The notes under the pieces are model-generated. The model saw nothing but the letters and a program-made list of their open reading frames with translations, did not search any database and was not told the DNA's origin. This document shows, piece after piece, positions 1-12,132 of a stretch of DNA of 64,000 nt; position 1 is the first letter of the stretch; each line of letters opens with the position of its first letter. The position numbers were made by a program, and so were the translations under genes. The stretch comes from Agromyces marinus. Its GTDB lineage: Bacteria > Actinomycetota > Actinomycetes > Actinomycetales > Microbacteriaceae. The DNA lies in NCBI RefSeq assembly GCF_021442325.1, contig NZ_CP087879.1:1736001-1800000 (forward strand), given 5' to 3'.

Positions 1-311
1 TTGCCGAGCAGGTCGTCAGCGAGCCCGGTGGCGAGCTTCGCGATCGAGTTCGCGGTGGCCGGTGCGATGACGATGAGATCCGCGGCCTGGCCGATCGCCA
101 CGTGGCGGACCTCAGCGACGCCCTCGAACAGGTCGACGTGAACCGGGTTGCGCGAGATCGCCTCGAGGGTCGGGCGCCCGACGAACCGCAGGGCCGACTC
201 GGTGGGCACGACGTGCACGTCGTGCCCGGCGAGCACGAGGGATCGCACCACCGACACGGCCTTGTACGCCGCGATGCCGCCGGTGATGCCGACGACGATG
301 TTCAGCGGCAT
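1..311 (-). CDS. coaBC: Phosphopantothenoylcysteine decarboxylase/synthase, N-terminal part (runs off window)
   Basis: Bifunctional CoaBC (Dfp) makes 4'-phosphopantetheine from 4'-phosphopantothenate and cysteine in coenzyme A synthesis. The visible 103 residues are the start of the flavin-binding CoaC half. They open with MPLNIVVGITGGIAAYKAV and later show VIAPATANSIAKLATGLADD, both typical of the HFCD flavoprotein fold. The catalytic His is probably that in VRHVAIGQAAD. The gene is cut by the left edge of the window, so the CoaB half is not visible. It lies 13 nt after rpoZ, and gmk-rpoZ-coaBC is the usual actinobacterial order. Confidence 0.95.
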   Translation of the reverse strand, partial: MPLNIVVGITGGIAAYKAVSVVRSLVLAGHDVHVVPTESALRFVGRPTLEAISRNPVHVDLFEGVAEVRHVAIGQAADLIVIAPATANSIAKLATGLADDLLG

Positions 312-324
312 CCGCGCCTGCCGG

Positions 325-582
325 CTACTCGCCGATCGGGCGGAGGCGCAGCTTGTCCTCGTTGATCTCGTGGAGCGCGACCGAGAGCGGCTTGTCGTCG
401 ATCGACGAGTCGACGAGCGGTCCGACGTTGTCGAACAGGCTGCCCTCGTGGAGGTCTGCGTAGTAGTCGTTGATCTGGCGCGCGCGCTTGGACGCGAAGA
501 TGACCAACTGGTACTTCGAGTCGACCTTCGACAGCAGGTCGTCGATGGGCGGGTCGATGATGCCGGACTGCTTCTCAGCCAT
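325..582 (-). CDS. rpoZ: RNA polymerase omega subunit
   Basis: Small subunit (85 aa) that helps assemble and stabilise RNA polymerase by binding the beta-prime subunit. The core reads [20 protein letters not shown] followed by ARQIND, the conserved omega motif, and the chain ends in the short acidic tail expected of actinobacteria. I chose the ATG at 582 (MAEKQSG) because AAGGAG lies just upstream; a start 8 codons earlier would add residues unlike omega. It overlaps the end of the gmk fusion by 8 nt (ATGGCTGA), so translation is probably coupled to it. Confidence 0.95.
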   Translation of the reverse strand: MAEKQSGIIDPPIDDLLSKVDSKYQLVIFASKRARQINDYYADLHEGSLFDNVGPLVDSSIDDKPLSVALHEINEDKLRLRPIGE

Positions 583-1558
583 GGGACTCCTTCGGGACGG
601 GCGCACCCTCGGTGCGCGGAAGATCGTGGCGCGGGGCAGGCTGACGCCGACCCCGTCGCGGCCGCATCAAGTCTACGACCTTTTGCGCAGCGTCGCGGAC
701 CTCGTGGTTCACGACCTGGTGATCGAACTCGTCCACCGCGGCCAACTCGACCTTCGCGGTCTCGAGCCGGCGCTGCTGCTCAGCGGGACTCTCGGTGCCG
801 CGGCCGACGAGGCGCCGCACGAGTTCCTCCCAGGTCGGCGGCAGCAGGAAGACCAGCGTCGCCTCGGGCATCGCACGGCGCACCGAGCGCGCGCCCTGGA
901 TGTCGATCTCGAGCAGCACGCCGTTGCCCGCGGCGATCGCCTCCTCGACGGGTCCACGCGGCGTCCCGTAGCGATGGGCGTTGTGCACGGTCGCCCACTC
1001 GAGCAACTGGCCGCCCTCGACCATCCGGTCGAACTCCTCGTCGGAGACGAAGTAGTAGTGCTCGCCGTCGACCTCGCCGGGGCGCGGGGCGCGGGTCGTC
1101 GCCGAGACCGAGAGCTTCACGTCGGGGTGGTGCTCGCGGATGTAGCCCGCGACCGTGCCCTTGCCGACGGCCGTCGGCCCGGCGAGGACCACGAGCCGAT
1201 CCCCCACCCCGCCGTGGTCTGCGATCCACTCGGCCGTGAACTCGCGCAGCCGACGGCGTTGCAGCCGGCCGAGTCCGCCCAGCCGCTTCGATGCCGCGAT
1301 CTGCAGGTCGGCCATGATCCGCGAGCACTTGGTCTGCCCGATCGCGGGGATCGAGGTCAGGAACTCCGTGACGCGCAGGCGCCCCTCGACGCCCTCGGGC
1401 TCGTCGTACGCGACCCGGAGCACGTCGAGCGGGCTGCGCAGGCCGGTCGCCACCTCGTGCTTGACCGCCGCGCGGGCACGCCGGGCGGCGACGGCCGCGC
1501 GCGACGCGGCGACGCGGTCGACCTCGGGCGGGGCGGATGCCGCGGAGCGATCAGACAT
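575..1558 (-). CDS. gmk: mIHF-guanylate kinase fusion protein
   Basis: Guanylate kinase phosphorylates GMP to GDP. This protein has 327 aa, about 120 more than usual. Residues about 120-300 are the kinase: P-loop GPTAVGKG at 127-134, the GMP-binding signature [20 protein letters not shown] at 151-170, and [11 protein letters not shown] at 218-228. Residues about 18-108 match actinobacterial integration host factor (mIHF), a nucleoid DNA-binding protein: [10 protein letters not shown], then the helix-hairpin-helix-like [20 protein letters not shown] and [14 protein letters not shown]. In mycobacteria and streptomycetes mIHF is a separate gene just upstream of gmk; here one uninterrupted frame carries both. 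The gene overlaps pyrF by 8 nt and rpoZ by 8 nt. The domain calls are firm; whether the protein is cleaved or binds DNA as a fusion is unknown. Confidence 0.93.
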   Translation of the reverse strand: MSDRSAASAPPEVDRVAASRAAVAARRARAAVKHEVATGLRSPLDVLRVAYDEPEGVEGRLRVTEFLTSIPAIGQTKCSRIMADLQIAASKRLGGLGRLQRRRLREFTAEWIADHGGVGDRLVVLAGPTAVGKGTVAGYIREHHPDVKLSVSATTRAPRPGEVDGEHYYFVSDEEFDRMVEGGQLLEWATVHNAHRYGTPRGPVEEAIAAGNGVLLEIDIQGARSVRRAMPEATLVFLLPPTWEELVRRLVGRGTESPAEQQRRLETAKVELAAVDEFDHQVVNHEVRDAAQKVVDLMRPRRGRRQPAPRHDLPRTEGAPVPKESHG

Positions 1559-2422
1559 CGAGCGCTCCCACCTCGTCGGCCCGCCGCGCGATCGCGTCGG
1601 CGATGCCGTCGGGACCGGCGGCGAGCAGACCCCGGCTGTCGGTCAGGATCGCGCCCGGAGCCAGCGACCCGAGCCTGGCCGGGACGTCGCGGAGCTCACC
1701 GCCCTGGAAGCCGATCCCGGGCACCAGCACGGGCACGCGCGGACGCGAATCGGAGGAGACGTCGATGCCGAACTCCTCGGGCACGATCGTCGCGCCGAGC
1801 ACCACGCCCACCGAGCCGAACGCGCGCTCGTCGGCGCCGTCGCGTCCCCGGTTCCACGCGTCGACACCCGACACGATCGCGCCGGCGACCGAGGCGCCCT
1901 CGCGGCTCGAGCCCTGCAGCACCGCCTGCTGGATGGCCGCCGCCTCGGGGTTCGACGTCGCCGCGACGACGAACAGGCCCGCACCCGCGGACTCCGCCTG
2001 GCGCATGACGCCCTCGATCGAGCCGAGCCCCTGGTAGGCGTAGATCGTCATCGCGTCGGCCGCGAGCGGCGAGGACGGCGAGAGCCACGCCTGGCCGTAC
2101 GCCTCGACCGTCGAGCCGATGTCGCCTCGCTTGACGTCGGCGATCACGAGCAGCCCGGCCTCGCGCGCGAGTCCCAGCACGCGCTCGAGCGCGGCATACC
2201 CGGCCGAACCGTGGCGTTCGAAGAACGACACCTGGGGCTTGACGATCCCGACCCGGCCGGCCGCGGCATCCACGACCCGCAGGCCGAACTCGCGCACGCC
2301 CGCGCCCGAGTCGGGAAGGCGCCACTCGTCGAGCAGCCACGCATGCGGGTCGATGCCCACGCACAGCCGCCCGCGGGCGGCGAACGCCGCCTCGAGCCGG
2401 TCGCCGAACGCGGTGACGGTCG

Positions 2423-2426
<4 letters not shown>
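1551..2426 (-). CDS. pyrF: Orotidine 5'-phosphate decarboxylase
   Basis: Last step of UMP synthesis: decarboxylation of OMP to UMP. The 291-aa protein belongs to the longer PyrF type found in mycobacteria and myxobacteria. It shows CVGIDPH near residue 22, [12 protein letters not shown] near 62, and the catalytic Asp/Lys motif [12 protein letters not shown] at 95-106. [10 protein letters not shown] near the C-terminus should contact phosphate. The GTG start at 2426 overlaps the carB stop by 4 nt (GTGA), and the gene ends 8 nt inside the mIHF-gmk gene, so it is part of the pyr transcript. Confidence 0.95.
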
Positions 2427-5715
<3,289 letters not shown>

Positions 5716-5716
<1 letters not shown>

Positions 5717-6921
5717 TACTCGCCGGCCTCCTGGGTGCGGTCGTTCTGCTTCGCGGCGATGACCATGTCGCGGAAGCGGTCGAAGAGGTAGTTCGCGTCG
5801 TGCGGGCCGGCCGCCGATTCGGGGTGGTACTGCACGGAGAACGCGGGGATGTCGAGGCAGTTCAGGCCCTCGACGACGTCGTCGTTGAGTCCGACGTGGC
5901 TGACCTCGACGCGGCCGAAGCCCACGCTGGACTCGCTGATCGCGTCGGTCGGAGCCGCGACCGCGAAACCGTGGTTGTGCGCCGTGATCTCGACGCGGCC
6001 GGTCGCGCGGTCGAGCACCGGCTGGTTGATGCCGCGGTGGCCGAACGGAAGCTTGTAGGTGTCGAAGCCGAGCGCTCGACCGAGCAGCTGGTTGCCGAAG
6101 CAGATGCCGAAGTACGGCACGCCGGCGCGCAGCGCCGAGCGGAGCAGTTCGACATGGCGGTCGGAGGCGCTCGGGTCGCCGGGCCCGTTGGAGAAGAACA
6201 GGGCGTCGGGCTCGAGTGCGAGCACGTCCTCGGCCGTCACGGTCTGCGGGAGCACGTGCACGTCGAACCCCCGGTCGGCGAGGTAGCCCAGCGTCGACGT
6301 CTTCACGCCGAGGTCGAGCACCGCGACCGAGCCGACGCGCTCGGCGGTCGCCGGGAGCGTGTACGGCTCGGCGGTCGAGACCGCACCCGAGAGGTTCCGG
6401 CCGGCCATCTGCTCGCCCTCGCGCACGAGGTCGAGCTGTTCGCCGGGCGAGAGGAACGCGTCCTCGCCGGAGAACACCCCCGACCGCATCGCACCTGAGG
6501 AGCGGATGCGCCGCGTCACCGCGCGCGTGTCGATGCCGCTGATGCCCACGATGCCTGCGGCCGCGAGGTCGTCGTCGAGGCTGCGCTGCGAACGGAAGTT
6601 CGACACGACCCTCGAGGGGTCGCGCACGACGAAGCCCGCGACCCAGATCCGCGCGGACTCCATGTCGTCGTCGTTCATGCCGGTGTTGCCGATGTGCGGC
6701 GCGGTCATGAGCACGATCTGGCCCGCGTAGGACGGGTCGGTCAGGGTCTCCTGGTATCCGGTCATGCCGGTGGCGAAGACGGCTTCGCCGAGCGTGCGCC
6801 CGCGGGCGCCGTAGGCGCGCCCCTCGTACCGCGTGCCGTCCTCGAGGACGAGCACGGCTCGATCGAGGTCGATGGTCGCCACTGCGGCCTGCTCATCGAC
6901 CGTGTTCGGGGTCTCAGTCAT
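5716..6921 (-). CDS. carA: Carbamoyl-phosphate synthase small (glutaminase) subunit
   Basis: Class I glutamine amidotransferase subunit (401 aa) that releases ammonia from glutamine for CarB. The N-terminal CPSase domain carries [16 protein letters not shown]. The glutaminase domain has [11 protein letters not shown] near 244-254, the nucleophile Cys274 in [11 protein letters not shown], and the C-terminal [10 protein letters not shown] supplying the His/Glu pair. The start ATG at 6921 overlaps the preceding membrane-protein gene by 8 nt (ATGACTGA). All catalytic residues are present. Confidence 0.98.
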
Positions 6922-7474
6922 CCGAGGCCTCGCTTCCTGCTTCTGCGTTCGGGTGCGGCGCCTCGGGCGCCGCGGCGATCTCGTTCAGGGCGGTGATGAG
7001 CCGGGCGGAATCGCCCGGGTATCGGCACCGCAGGTAGCTGTCGACGCGGGTCGGGGTCTCGGGCTCCGACCGGTCGTCGACGTTCCAGGTGAGGGCGACG
7101 AGGCCCTCGGGCTCGACCCCGCGATCGATCGCGTAGGTCGCCGTCCCGGCTCCCACGATCTCCTCAGCGGGGATGTAGCTCGACCGCTCCCCCGCGATGC
7201 GCAGGAGCACGCCGGATGCGTGCACCTCGACGCGGGCGGCGCCGCGGAAGGCGAGCCCCTCGACCGCGAGCCGCTCGAGCGGCTCGCCCTCGGGGGTCGT
7301 CGCCACGTAGAGGGTCTCGACCTCGAGCACCGCGGGCGCGAGGACCGACGGCGCCGGGTAGGCGGCCAGCGTCTCGTCTCGGACGGTGCGCCGACGCCAC
7401 GAGCGCAGCATGAGCCAGATCGCCCCGCCGACGAGCGCGACGGCGACGACGATCCCGATCCACCGGTTATCCAC
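6914..7474 (-). CDS. Membrane-anchored pyr-operon protein, PH-like domain, function unknown
   Basis: A 186-aa protein with one N-terminal transmembrane segment (about residues 5-22, [19 protein letters not shown]) and a probably cytoplasmic domain rich in beta strands. That domain has [18 protein letters not shown] and [20 protein letters not shown], resembling bacterial pleckstrin-homology-like folds. Mycobacteria carry an equivalent gene (Rv1382) between pyrC and carA, so it is a conserved passenger of the operon. No catalytic motif is visible. GTG start at 7474 overlaps pyrC by 8 nt (GTGGATAA). A role tying pyrimidine enzymes to the membrane is only a guess. Confidence 0.75.
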   Translation of the reverse strand: MDNRWIGIVVAVALVGGAIWLMLRSWRRRTVRDETLAAYPAPSVLAPAVLEVETLYVATTPEGEPLERLAVEGLAFRGAARVEVHASGVLLRIAGERSSYIPAEEIVGAGTATYAIDRGVEPEGLVALTWNVDDRSEPETPTRVDSYLRCRYPGDSARLITALNEIAAAPEAPHPNAEAGSEASDD

Positions 7475-8810
7475 GGGCGACCTCCTCGGTACGAGCGGAT
7501 GCCGCCGCCACCTCGTCCGCGGGCCGGACCGCGCCGTCGAGCACGGTGGGCACGCCCCGGTGGAACGTCGCGACGACTCGGCCGGGCAGCGTGCGGCCGA
7601 GGTAGGGCGAGTTCACACTGCGGCCCGCGAGCCGCTCGACGCCGAACGCCGACGAGGCGGCCGGGTCGACGAGCGTCAGCTCGGCCGCCGAGCCCGCCGC
7701 GACGGGCTCGCCGTGGCCGGCGATGCGACCGATGCGCGCGGGCGTCGTCGAGAGCACCCGCGCGATGCCGGCCCAGTCCATCCGGCCGGGGTCGACCATC
7801 GTCTGCTGGACGACGGAGAGCGCCGACTCGAGGCCGACCATGCCGTTCGCCGCGGCATCCCACTCGCCCTCCTTCGCCTCGACGGGGTGCGGCGCATGGT
7901 CGGTCGCGACGATGTCGATGGTGCCGTCGGCGAGCGCGTCGCGCAGCGCGCGGACGTCCTCCTCGCGGCGCAGCGGCGGGTTGACCTTGAACCGGGGGTC
8001 GTAGCCCGAGATGAGGTCCTCGGTGAGCAGCAGGTGGTGCGGCGTGACCTCGGCGGTCACGTCGATGCCGCGCGCCTTGGCCCAGCGGATGACCTCGACC
8101 GAGCCGGCGGTCGAGACGTGGCACACGTGCAGCCGCGATCCGACGTGCTCGGCCAGGAGCACGTCGCGCGCGATGATCGACTCCTCGGCCACCGCGGGCC
8201 ACCCGGCCAGGCCGAGCTCGCCCGACAGCGCGCCCTCGTTCATCTGCGCGCCCTGCGTGAGCCGCGGCTCCTGGGCGTGCTGGGCGATGACGCCGTCGAA
8301 CGCCTTCACGTACTCGAGCGCACGGCGCATGAGCAGCGGGTCGTGGACGCAGAACCCGTCGTCGCTGAAGACGCGCACGCGAGCGCGGGACGCCGCCATC
8401 GCACCGAGCTCGGCGAGTCGCTCGCCCGCGAGGCCGACGGTCACGGCGCCGATCGGCTGCACGGTCGCGTAGCCCGCGGCCTCGCCGAGCGCGAGTTCCT
8501 GCTCGACCACCCCGGCGGTGTCGGCCACGGGGAACGTGTTCGCCATCGCGAAGACCGCCGTGAACCCGCCGGCCGCTGCGGCCTGCGTGCCCGTGAGCAC
8601 CGTCTCGCTCTGCTCGTAGCCGGGCTCGCGCAGGTGGGTGTGCAGGTCGACCAGGCCGGGCAGGGCGACGAGCCCGTCGGCGTCGATCACGGTCGCGCCC
8701 GAGGCATCCGCCGCAGCGCCGACCTCGGCGATGCGCCCGTCGGCGAGGAGGATGTCGGCGCGCTCGCCCGAGGGCAGGGTCGCACCTCGGATCAGGTGGC
8801 GATCGCTCAT
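7467..8810 (-). CDS. pyrC: Dihydroorotase
   Basis: Cyclises carbamoyl-aspartate to dihydroorotate, step three of pyrimidine synthesis. The 447-aa protein is a class I dihydroorotase of the amidohydrolase superfamily. It shows the zinc-binding [10 protein letters not shown] at 55-64, [11 protein letters not shown] with further metal His residues, and the catalytic [14 protein letters not shown]. Length and motifs fit an active enzyme rather than an inactive pyrC' form. The ATG at 8810 overlaps the pyrB stop by 4 nt (ATGA). Confidence 0.96.
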   Translation of the reverse strand: MSDRHLIRGATLPSGERADILLADGRIAEVGAAADASGATVIDADGLVALPGLVDLHTHLREPGYEQSETVLTGTQAAAAGGFTAVFAMANTFPVADTAGVVEQELALGEAAGYATVQPIGAVTVGLAGERLAELGAMAASRARVRVFSDDGFCVHDPLLMRRALEYVKAFDGVIAQHAQEPRLTQGAQMNEGALSGELGLAGWPAVAEESIIARDVLLAEHVGSRLHVCHVSTAGSVEVIRWAKARGIDVTAEVTPHHLLLTEDLISGYDPRFKVNPPLRREEDVRALRDALADGTIDIVATDHAPHPVEAKEGEWDAAANGMVGLESALSVVQQTMVDPGRMDWAGIARVLSTTPARIGRIAGHGEPVAAGSAAELTLVDPAASSAFGVERLAGRSVNSPYLGRTLPGRVVATFHRGVPTVLDGAVRPADEVAAASARTEEVARG

Positions 8811-9760
8811 CGGGCCTCACCCCGCTCGCCGGACAGCAACAGGTAGAGGGCGGCCATTCTCACAGATACTCCGTTCGCAACCTGCTCGCGCACCGTGGAC
8901 TGCGGGGAGTCGGCGGCGCGAGCGGCGATCTCGAGCCCGCGATTCATGGGGCCCGGATGCATCACCATCGTACTTGCGGGCAGCTGGGCGAACCTCGCGT
9001 CGTCCAGCCCCCAGGTGCGCGCGTACTCCCGACTGTTCGGGAAGAACGCGCCGTGCATGCGCTCCGCCTGGATGCGGAGCATCATGACCACGTCCGGTGC
9101 GCCCGCGAGCGCACGGTCGAGGTCGTACTCGAGGTTCGCCGGCCAGCCGGTCACGTCGACCGGGACCAGCGTCGGCGGCGCGACGAGGGTCACCTCGGCG
9201 CCGAGCGTCTCGAGCAGCCAGACGTTCGAGCGGGCGACGCGCGAGTGCAGGATGTCGCCGACGATGACGACCGAGACTCCGTCGAGGTCGCGCCCGCGGG
9301 ATGCGGTGCCGTGCAGGCGGCGCCGCATCGTGAACGCATCCAGCAGCGCCTGCGTGGGGTGCTCGTGCGTGCCGTCGCCGGCGTTGAGGACGCCGGCGTC
9401 GATCCATCCGCTCGTCGCGAGCGTGAAGGGCGCGCCCGATGCGTGATGGCGGATGACGACGCCGTCGGCGCCCATCGCGTGGAGGGTCTGCGCGGTGTCC
9501 TTCAGGCTCTCGCCCTTCGAGACGCTCGACCCCTTGGCGCTGAAGTTGATGACGTCGGCCGAGAGCCGCTTCGCGGCGGCCTCGAACGAGATGCGCGTGC
9601 GCGTCGAGTCCTCGAAGAAGAGGTTGACCACGGTCTTGCCGCGCAGCGTCGGCAGCTTCTTGACCTCGCGGTCCTGGACGGCCGCCATGTCCTCGGCCAC
9701 GTCGAGCAGGCCGATGGCGTCCTCGCGCGAGAGGTCGCGGGTGCTGAGCAGGTGAATCAC
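8807..9760 (-). CDS. pyrB: Aspartate carbamoyltransferase catalytic subunit
   Basis: Joins carbamoyl phosphate and aspartate in the committed pyrimidine step. The 317-aa protein has the carbamoyl-phosphate loop [13 protein letters not shown] at 48-60, [17 protein letters not shown] with the second substrate-binding segment, and [11 protein letters not shown] in the aspartate domain. No pyrI regulatory subunit is present, as in other PyrR-regulated Gram-positives. The GTG start at 9760 overlaps pyrR by 4 nt. Confidence 0.97.
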   Translation of the reverse strand: MIHLLSTRDLSREDAIGLLDVAEDMAAVQDREVKKLPTLRGKTVVNLFFEDSTRTRISFEAAAKRLSADVINFSAKGSSVSKGESLKDTAQTLHAMGADGVVIRHHASGAPFTLATSGWIDAGVLNAGDGTHEHPTQALLDAFTMRRRLHGTASRGRDLDGVSVVIVGDILHSRVARSNVWLLETLGAEVTLVAPPTLVPVDVTGWPANLEYDLDRALAGAPDVVMMLRIQAERMHGAFFPNSREYARTWGLDDARFAQLPASTMVMHPGPMNRGLEIAARAADSPQSTVREQVANGVSVRMAALYLLLSGERGEAR

Positions 9761-10296
9761 GCGTCGCCGCCCTCGATCGTGACGGCGTCTTCGCCGTCGG
9801 TCTCGACGAGTCGCACGTTGATGCGCTCGCGCGTCGAGCTGGGCAGGTTCTTGCCGACGTAGTCGGCCCGGATCGGGAACTCGCGGTGGCCGCGGTCGAC
9901 GAGCACCGCGAGGCGCACGGCCCGAGCACGGCCGAGGTCGGCGAGGGCATCGAACGCGGCGCGGATGGTGCGGCCCGAGTAGAGCACGTCGTCGACGAGC
10001 ACCACGACGCGGCCGTCGACGACGTCGCCCGGCACCTCGGTCGGGTGGGTCGCGCGCACCGGGTTCCGGCCCAGGTCGTCGCGGTACATGGTCACGTCGA
10101 GCGCGCCGGCGGGCACGTCGGTGCCGGCGATCCGGGAGACGGTCCGGGCGAGTCGTTCGGCCAGCGCCACGCCGCGCGTGGGGATGCCGAGGAGGATGAG
10201 GTCGTCGGCGCCGCGATTGGCTTCGAGGATCTCGTGTGCGATGCGGGTCAGCGCCCGCTCGAGGTCAGCTTGCTGCAGCACTGTGCGCACAGCCAT
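9757..10296 (-). CDS. pyrR: PyrR bifunctional pyr operon regulator / uracil phosphoribosyltransferase
   Basis: RNA-binding regulator that senses UMP/UTP and represses pyr expression; family members also have uracil phosphoribosyltransferase activity. The 179-aa protein shows the PRPP-binding loop [15 protein letters not shown] at about 98-112 and [17 protein letters not shown] near 34-50, both diagnostic. It is the first gene of the operon, as in mycobacteria. Its own leader carries a PyrR-binding-loop-like sequence next to the Shine-Dalgarno (10302-10325), suggesting autogenous translational control. Confidence 0.97.
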   Translation of the reverse strand: MAVRTVLQQADLERALTRIAHEILEANRGADDLILLGIPTRGVALAERLARTVSRIAGTDVPAGALDVTMYRDDLGRNPVRATHPTEVPGDVVDGRVVVLVDDVLYSGRTIRAAFDALADLGRARAVRLAVLVDRGHREFPIRADYVGKNLPSSTRERINVRLVETDGEDAVTIEGGDA

Positions 10297-10301
10297 GCGG
10301 A

Positions 10302-10325
10302 CTCCCTTCTCCGCCTCACGGGACG
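10302..10325 (-). promoter_or_regulatory. Putative PyrR-binding RNA loop overlapping the pyrR ribosome-binding site
   Basis: On the transcript the leader reads UCCCGUGAGGC followed by GGAGAAGGGAG, 6 nt before the pyrR ATG. The first part matches the PyrR binding-loop consensus UCCNGNGAGG(C/U), and UCCC can pair with GGGA so that the Shine-Dalgarno purines lie in the 3' arm. This is the layout described for PyrR-dependent translational repression in mycobacteria, with no terminator/antiterminator pair. The sequence match is seen directly; the regulation is inferred. Confidence 0.65.
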
Positions 10326-10349
10326 GGCTTCAAGGATGTCGGTCGATCG

Positions 10350-10358
10350 ATCCTACCA
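10350..10358 (-). promoter_or_regulatory. Putative pyr operon promoter, extended -10
   Basis: The minus strand reads TGGTAGGAT, an extended -10 (TGn before TAGGAT), with no convincing -35. It would give a leader of about 45-50 nt before the pyrR ATG, just long enough to carry the PyrR loop. No other -10 candidate was apparent between 10297 and 10570. Confidence 0.4.
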
Positions 10359-10571
10359 GCCGCTCTCGTGGGCACGCGGCACCATCGGGCTGCATGCGTT
10401 GCCGAGCCCGGCGGATGCCGCGGGCGGCACGTTGCCGCGGCATCCGCTCGTACGGGTGGGTGGGTCCGTGCTCCTGCCGACGCCGCAGCGCTCGTCAGCG
10501 CCATCAGGGGCCGACCGCCTGGCGAATCGATCTGGGACGACGACTCGGTGAACGCGTGACGGCGCCACCTG

Positions 10572-10789
10572 TCAGGTACGGCGAGCGTAGTGTTCGCGCA
10601 TGGCGGGGTAGTACTGCTCGAGGGTTCGCCTTCCCAGCGCCCGATCCATCGCTCGAGTCGTTCGGATTCGGTCATCGCGGCCCAGACCGCGTCGATCGGA
10701 GCTCGGAAGCGGCGCACGAGGCGAACTTCCGGGCCGAGCGGACCCTGCGTGGTGGACCCGGTGGGCGTCGGCGACGTCTGCTCGGTCAT
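10572..10789 (-). pseudogene. SRPBCC (AHSA1-like) gene with internal deletion
   Basis: The frame starting ATG at 10789 encodes a normal SRPBCC/AHSA1 beginning: after a short Thr/Pro-rich tail comes VRLVRRFRAPIDAVWAAMTE and SERLERWIGRWEG. Family members run about 150-200 aa with a ligand-cavity domain, but here the family sequence stops after about 52 residues. A second frame directly downstream reads EQYYPAMREHYARRT and stop (10572), which looks like the C-terminal helix of the same family. The middle (roughly 100 residues) is missing and the two ends are out of frame. The remaining open frame to 10316 has no family resemblance. I read this as a decayed gene. Confidence 0.6.
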
Positions 10790-10917
10790 GCGATCTCCTG
10801 TCCTCGGTGCGGTTGTGCTGCCGTGTCGCGGGTGGTTCGCCGAACCTCGAGGTCGAGAGCGGCGAACGCCTCGCTGGGAATCGGGGGCTGCTCGAGCACG
10901 TCGAGGAACCGCCTCAC
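10786..10917 (-). pseudogene. Remnant of the gene upstream of the SRPBCC pseudogene
   Basis: A 43-codon frame from GTG 10917 to TGA 10786 ends RRFLDVLEQPPIPSEAFAAL and beyond, with its stop overlapping the SRPBCC ATG (ATGA), the signature of an operon partner. It is closed upstream by an in-frame TAA at 10921. SRPBCC genes of this type often follow an ArsR-family regulator with this overlap, so this may be the tail of a lost regulator. The visible residues are too few to name a family. Confidence 0.3.
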
Positions 10918-11247
10918 CGCTTAGTTGCGCTTTGTGAAGCCCGCGTGACCCTACCGAGTGATACCGTCCGCGCCTGGTGATACCGGTGCATCGGCATCAC
11001 TCGGCGCGACCGGTATCACTCGACGGAGGGTCTGCTCGGAGCGCGATCGCCGAGTTCAGGAGCAGGATGACGAGGAACAGGACGAGTCCGAACGCCCCGC
11101 ACGTGGCCCGGCCCACCAGATGAGACCGGCGGCAGGCGTGCCCGCAGCTGTGCACGGCGCCGAGCGGATATCATCTTCGCCATGCAATGCAGTTGAGCCG
11201 CGACATCACATTCCCCCGCCGCCTCGGCATCGAAGAAGGGCTCACTC
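10918..11247. other. Intergenic region with an operator cluster, no supported gene
   Basis: These 330 bases separate the minus-strand remnants from the plus-strand SDR gene. They contain the GTGATACC repeat cluster (10955-11022, listed separately) and the leader of the SDR gene. A 52-codon minus-strand frame at 10997-11155 contains a hydrophobic run (GLVLFLVILLLNSAIAL), but it lacks a clear ribosome-binding site and its end overlaps the repeats, so I do not call it a gene. Confidence 0.5.
10955..11022. repeat. Four-copy GTGATACC inverted/direct repeat, operator-like
   Basis: CGAGTGATACCG at 10955-10966 is a perfect inverted repeat of CGGTATCACTCG at 11011-11022. Between them lie TGGTGATACCGG (from 10975, same orientation as the first) and GGCATCACTCGG (10993-11004, same as the last, one base different). 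So four copies of one 8-11 bp half-site sit in 68 bp, two in each orientation. Such spacing suits cooperative binding of a dimeric repressor between divergent transcription units. No intact regulator gene lies next to it. Confidence 0.6.
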
Positions 11248-12120
11248 TTGCACCCCGGATCTCCCCTCCATGGCCAGACCGCGCTTGTCACCGGCGTCTC
11301 CCGACGCCGAGGCATCGGATATGCGGTCGCCACCAAGCTCGCCTCCCTCGGCGCCCACGTCGTGGTGCACCACTACCGACCACACGATCTCGACCAGCCG
11401 TGGGGCGGCGACGACCTCGATGCGGTGCGTGACGGCATCCGGCGACACCTCGTCGACGGTGCGACCATGGCTGACGAGAGCGCGGACCTGGCCGACCCCG
11501 ACGCCGTCCCCCGGATCATCGATGCCGCGACCGGGGTCACCGGGAAGCTCGACATCCTCGTCTGCAACCACGCACGGAGCGGTGGCGACGGAAGCATCCT
11601 GGACATGACGCCAGATCGCCTCGACGGGCACTGGGATGTGAATGCGCGCGCGACGCTCCTCCTGACTGCGGAGTTCGCGCGGCGCAAGGCGCACGGTGGA
11701 TCCGCGAACGAGAGGCGGCCCGGCGAGCGGATCGACGGCGGCAAGCCCCACCCGCAGCCCCGGGGACGTGTGTTCTGGATGACCTCCGGTCAGGTGAACG
11801 GCCCCATGCGCGGTGAGGTCGCCTACGCGGCGAGCAAGGCGGCTCTGGCCGGCATCACCGCCACCGTCGCCGCGGAGCTGATCGAGCTCGGCATCATCCT
11901 CAACACGATCAACCCGGGGCCCGTGAACACCGGCTACATGGATCCCGACAGCACCGACCGGCCGCTCGGCGAACTCGAGGCGCATCTGGCCGCAACGCCG
12001 TTCGGACGCTACGGTGCGCCCGACGACCCGGCCGAACTGATCGGCTGGCTCGCGACAGCCGAGGGCGCCTGGATCGTCGGCCAGGTACTCACGAGCGACG
12101 GTGGATTCAGCCTCGGCTGA
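11248..12120 (+). CDS. Short-chain dehydrogenase/reductase
   Basis: NAD(P)-dependent oxidoreductase of the classical SDR family (290 aa, a little longer than the usual 250). The Rossmann glycine motif TGVSRRRGIG lies at about 15-24, the NHA motif follows LDILVC near 110, and the catalytic set is Ser180, Tyr193 and Lys197 (AYAASKAA). INPGPVNTGYM near 224 follows the active site. An Arg/Gly-rich stretch at about 148-170 is an insertion relative to typical members. I chose TTG at 11248 because GAAGAAGGG stands 7 nt upstream and the frame begins with a normal SDR N-terminus. The substrate is unknown. It is followed by a strong terminator. Confidence 0.85.
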   Translation: MHPGSPLHGQTALVTGVSRRRGIGYAVATKLASLGAHVVVHHYRPHDLDQPWGGDDLDAVRDGIRRHLVDGATMADESADLADPDAVPRIIDAATGVTGKLDILVCNHARSGGDGSILDMTPDRLDGHWDVNARATLLLTAEFARRKAHGGSANERRPGERIDGGKPHPQPRGRVFWMTSGQVNGPMRGEVAYAASKAALAGITATVAAELIELGIILNTINPGPVNTGYMDPDSTDRPLGELEAHLAATPFGRYGAPDDPAELIGWLATAEGAWIVGQVLTSDGGFSLG

Positions 12121-12132
12121 TCGGCGGGTGCT

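Noticed and set aside
1000-1558. Possible sequencing frameshift creating the mIHF-gmk fusion
   Set aside because: Both domains are in the same frame with a natural linker ([14 protein letters not shown]), and no stop codon or start with a ribosome-binding site was seen at the join. A real fusion is the simpler reading.
10316-10571. C-terminal extension of the SRPBCC open frame
   Set aside because: After the family-like start the residues are Pro/Arg/Ala-rich and unlike any SRPBCC. The frame is best read as chance read-through after a deletion and frameshift.
10997-11155. 52-codon minus-strand frame with a hydrophobic stretch
   Set aside because: No ribosome-binding site, and its 3' end overlaps the operator-like repeats. 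The hydrophobic run alone is not enough to call a gene.
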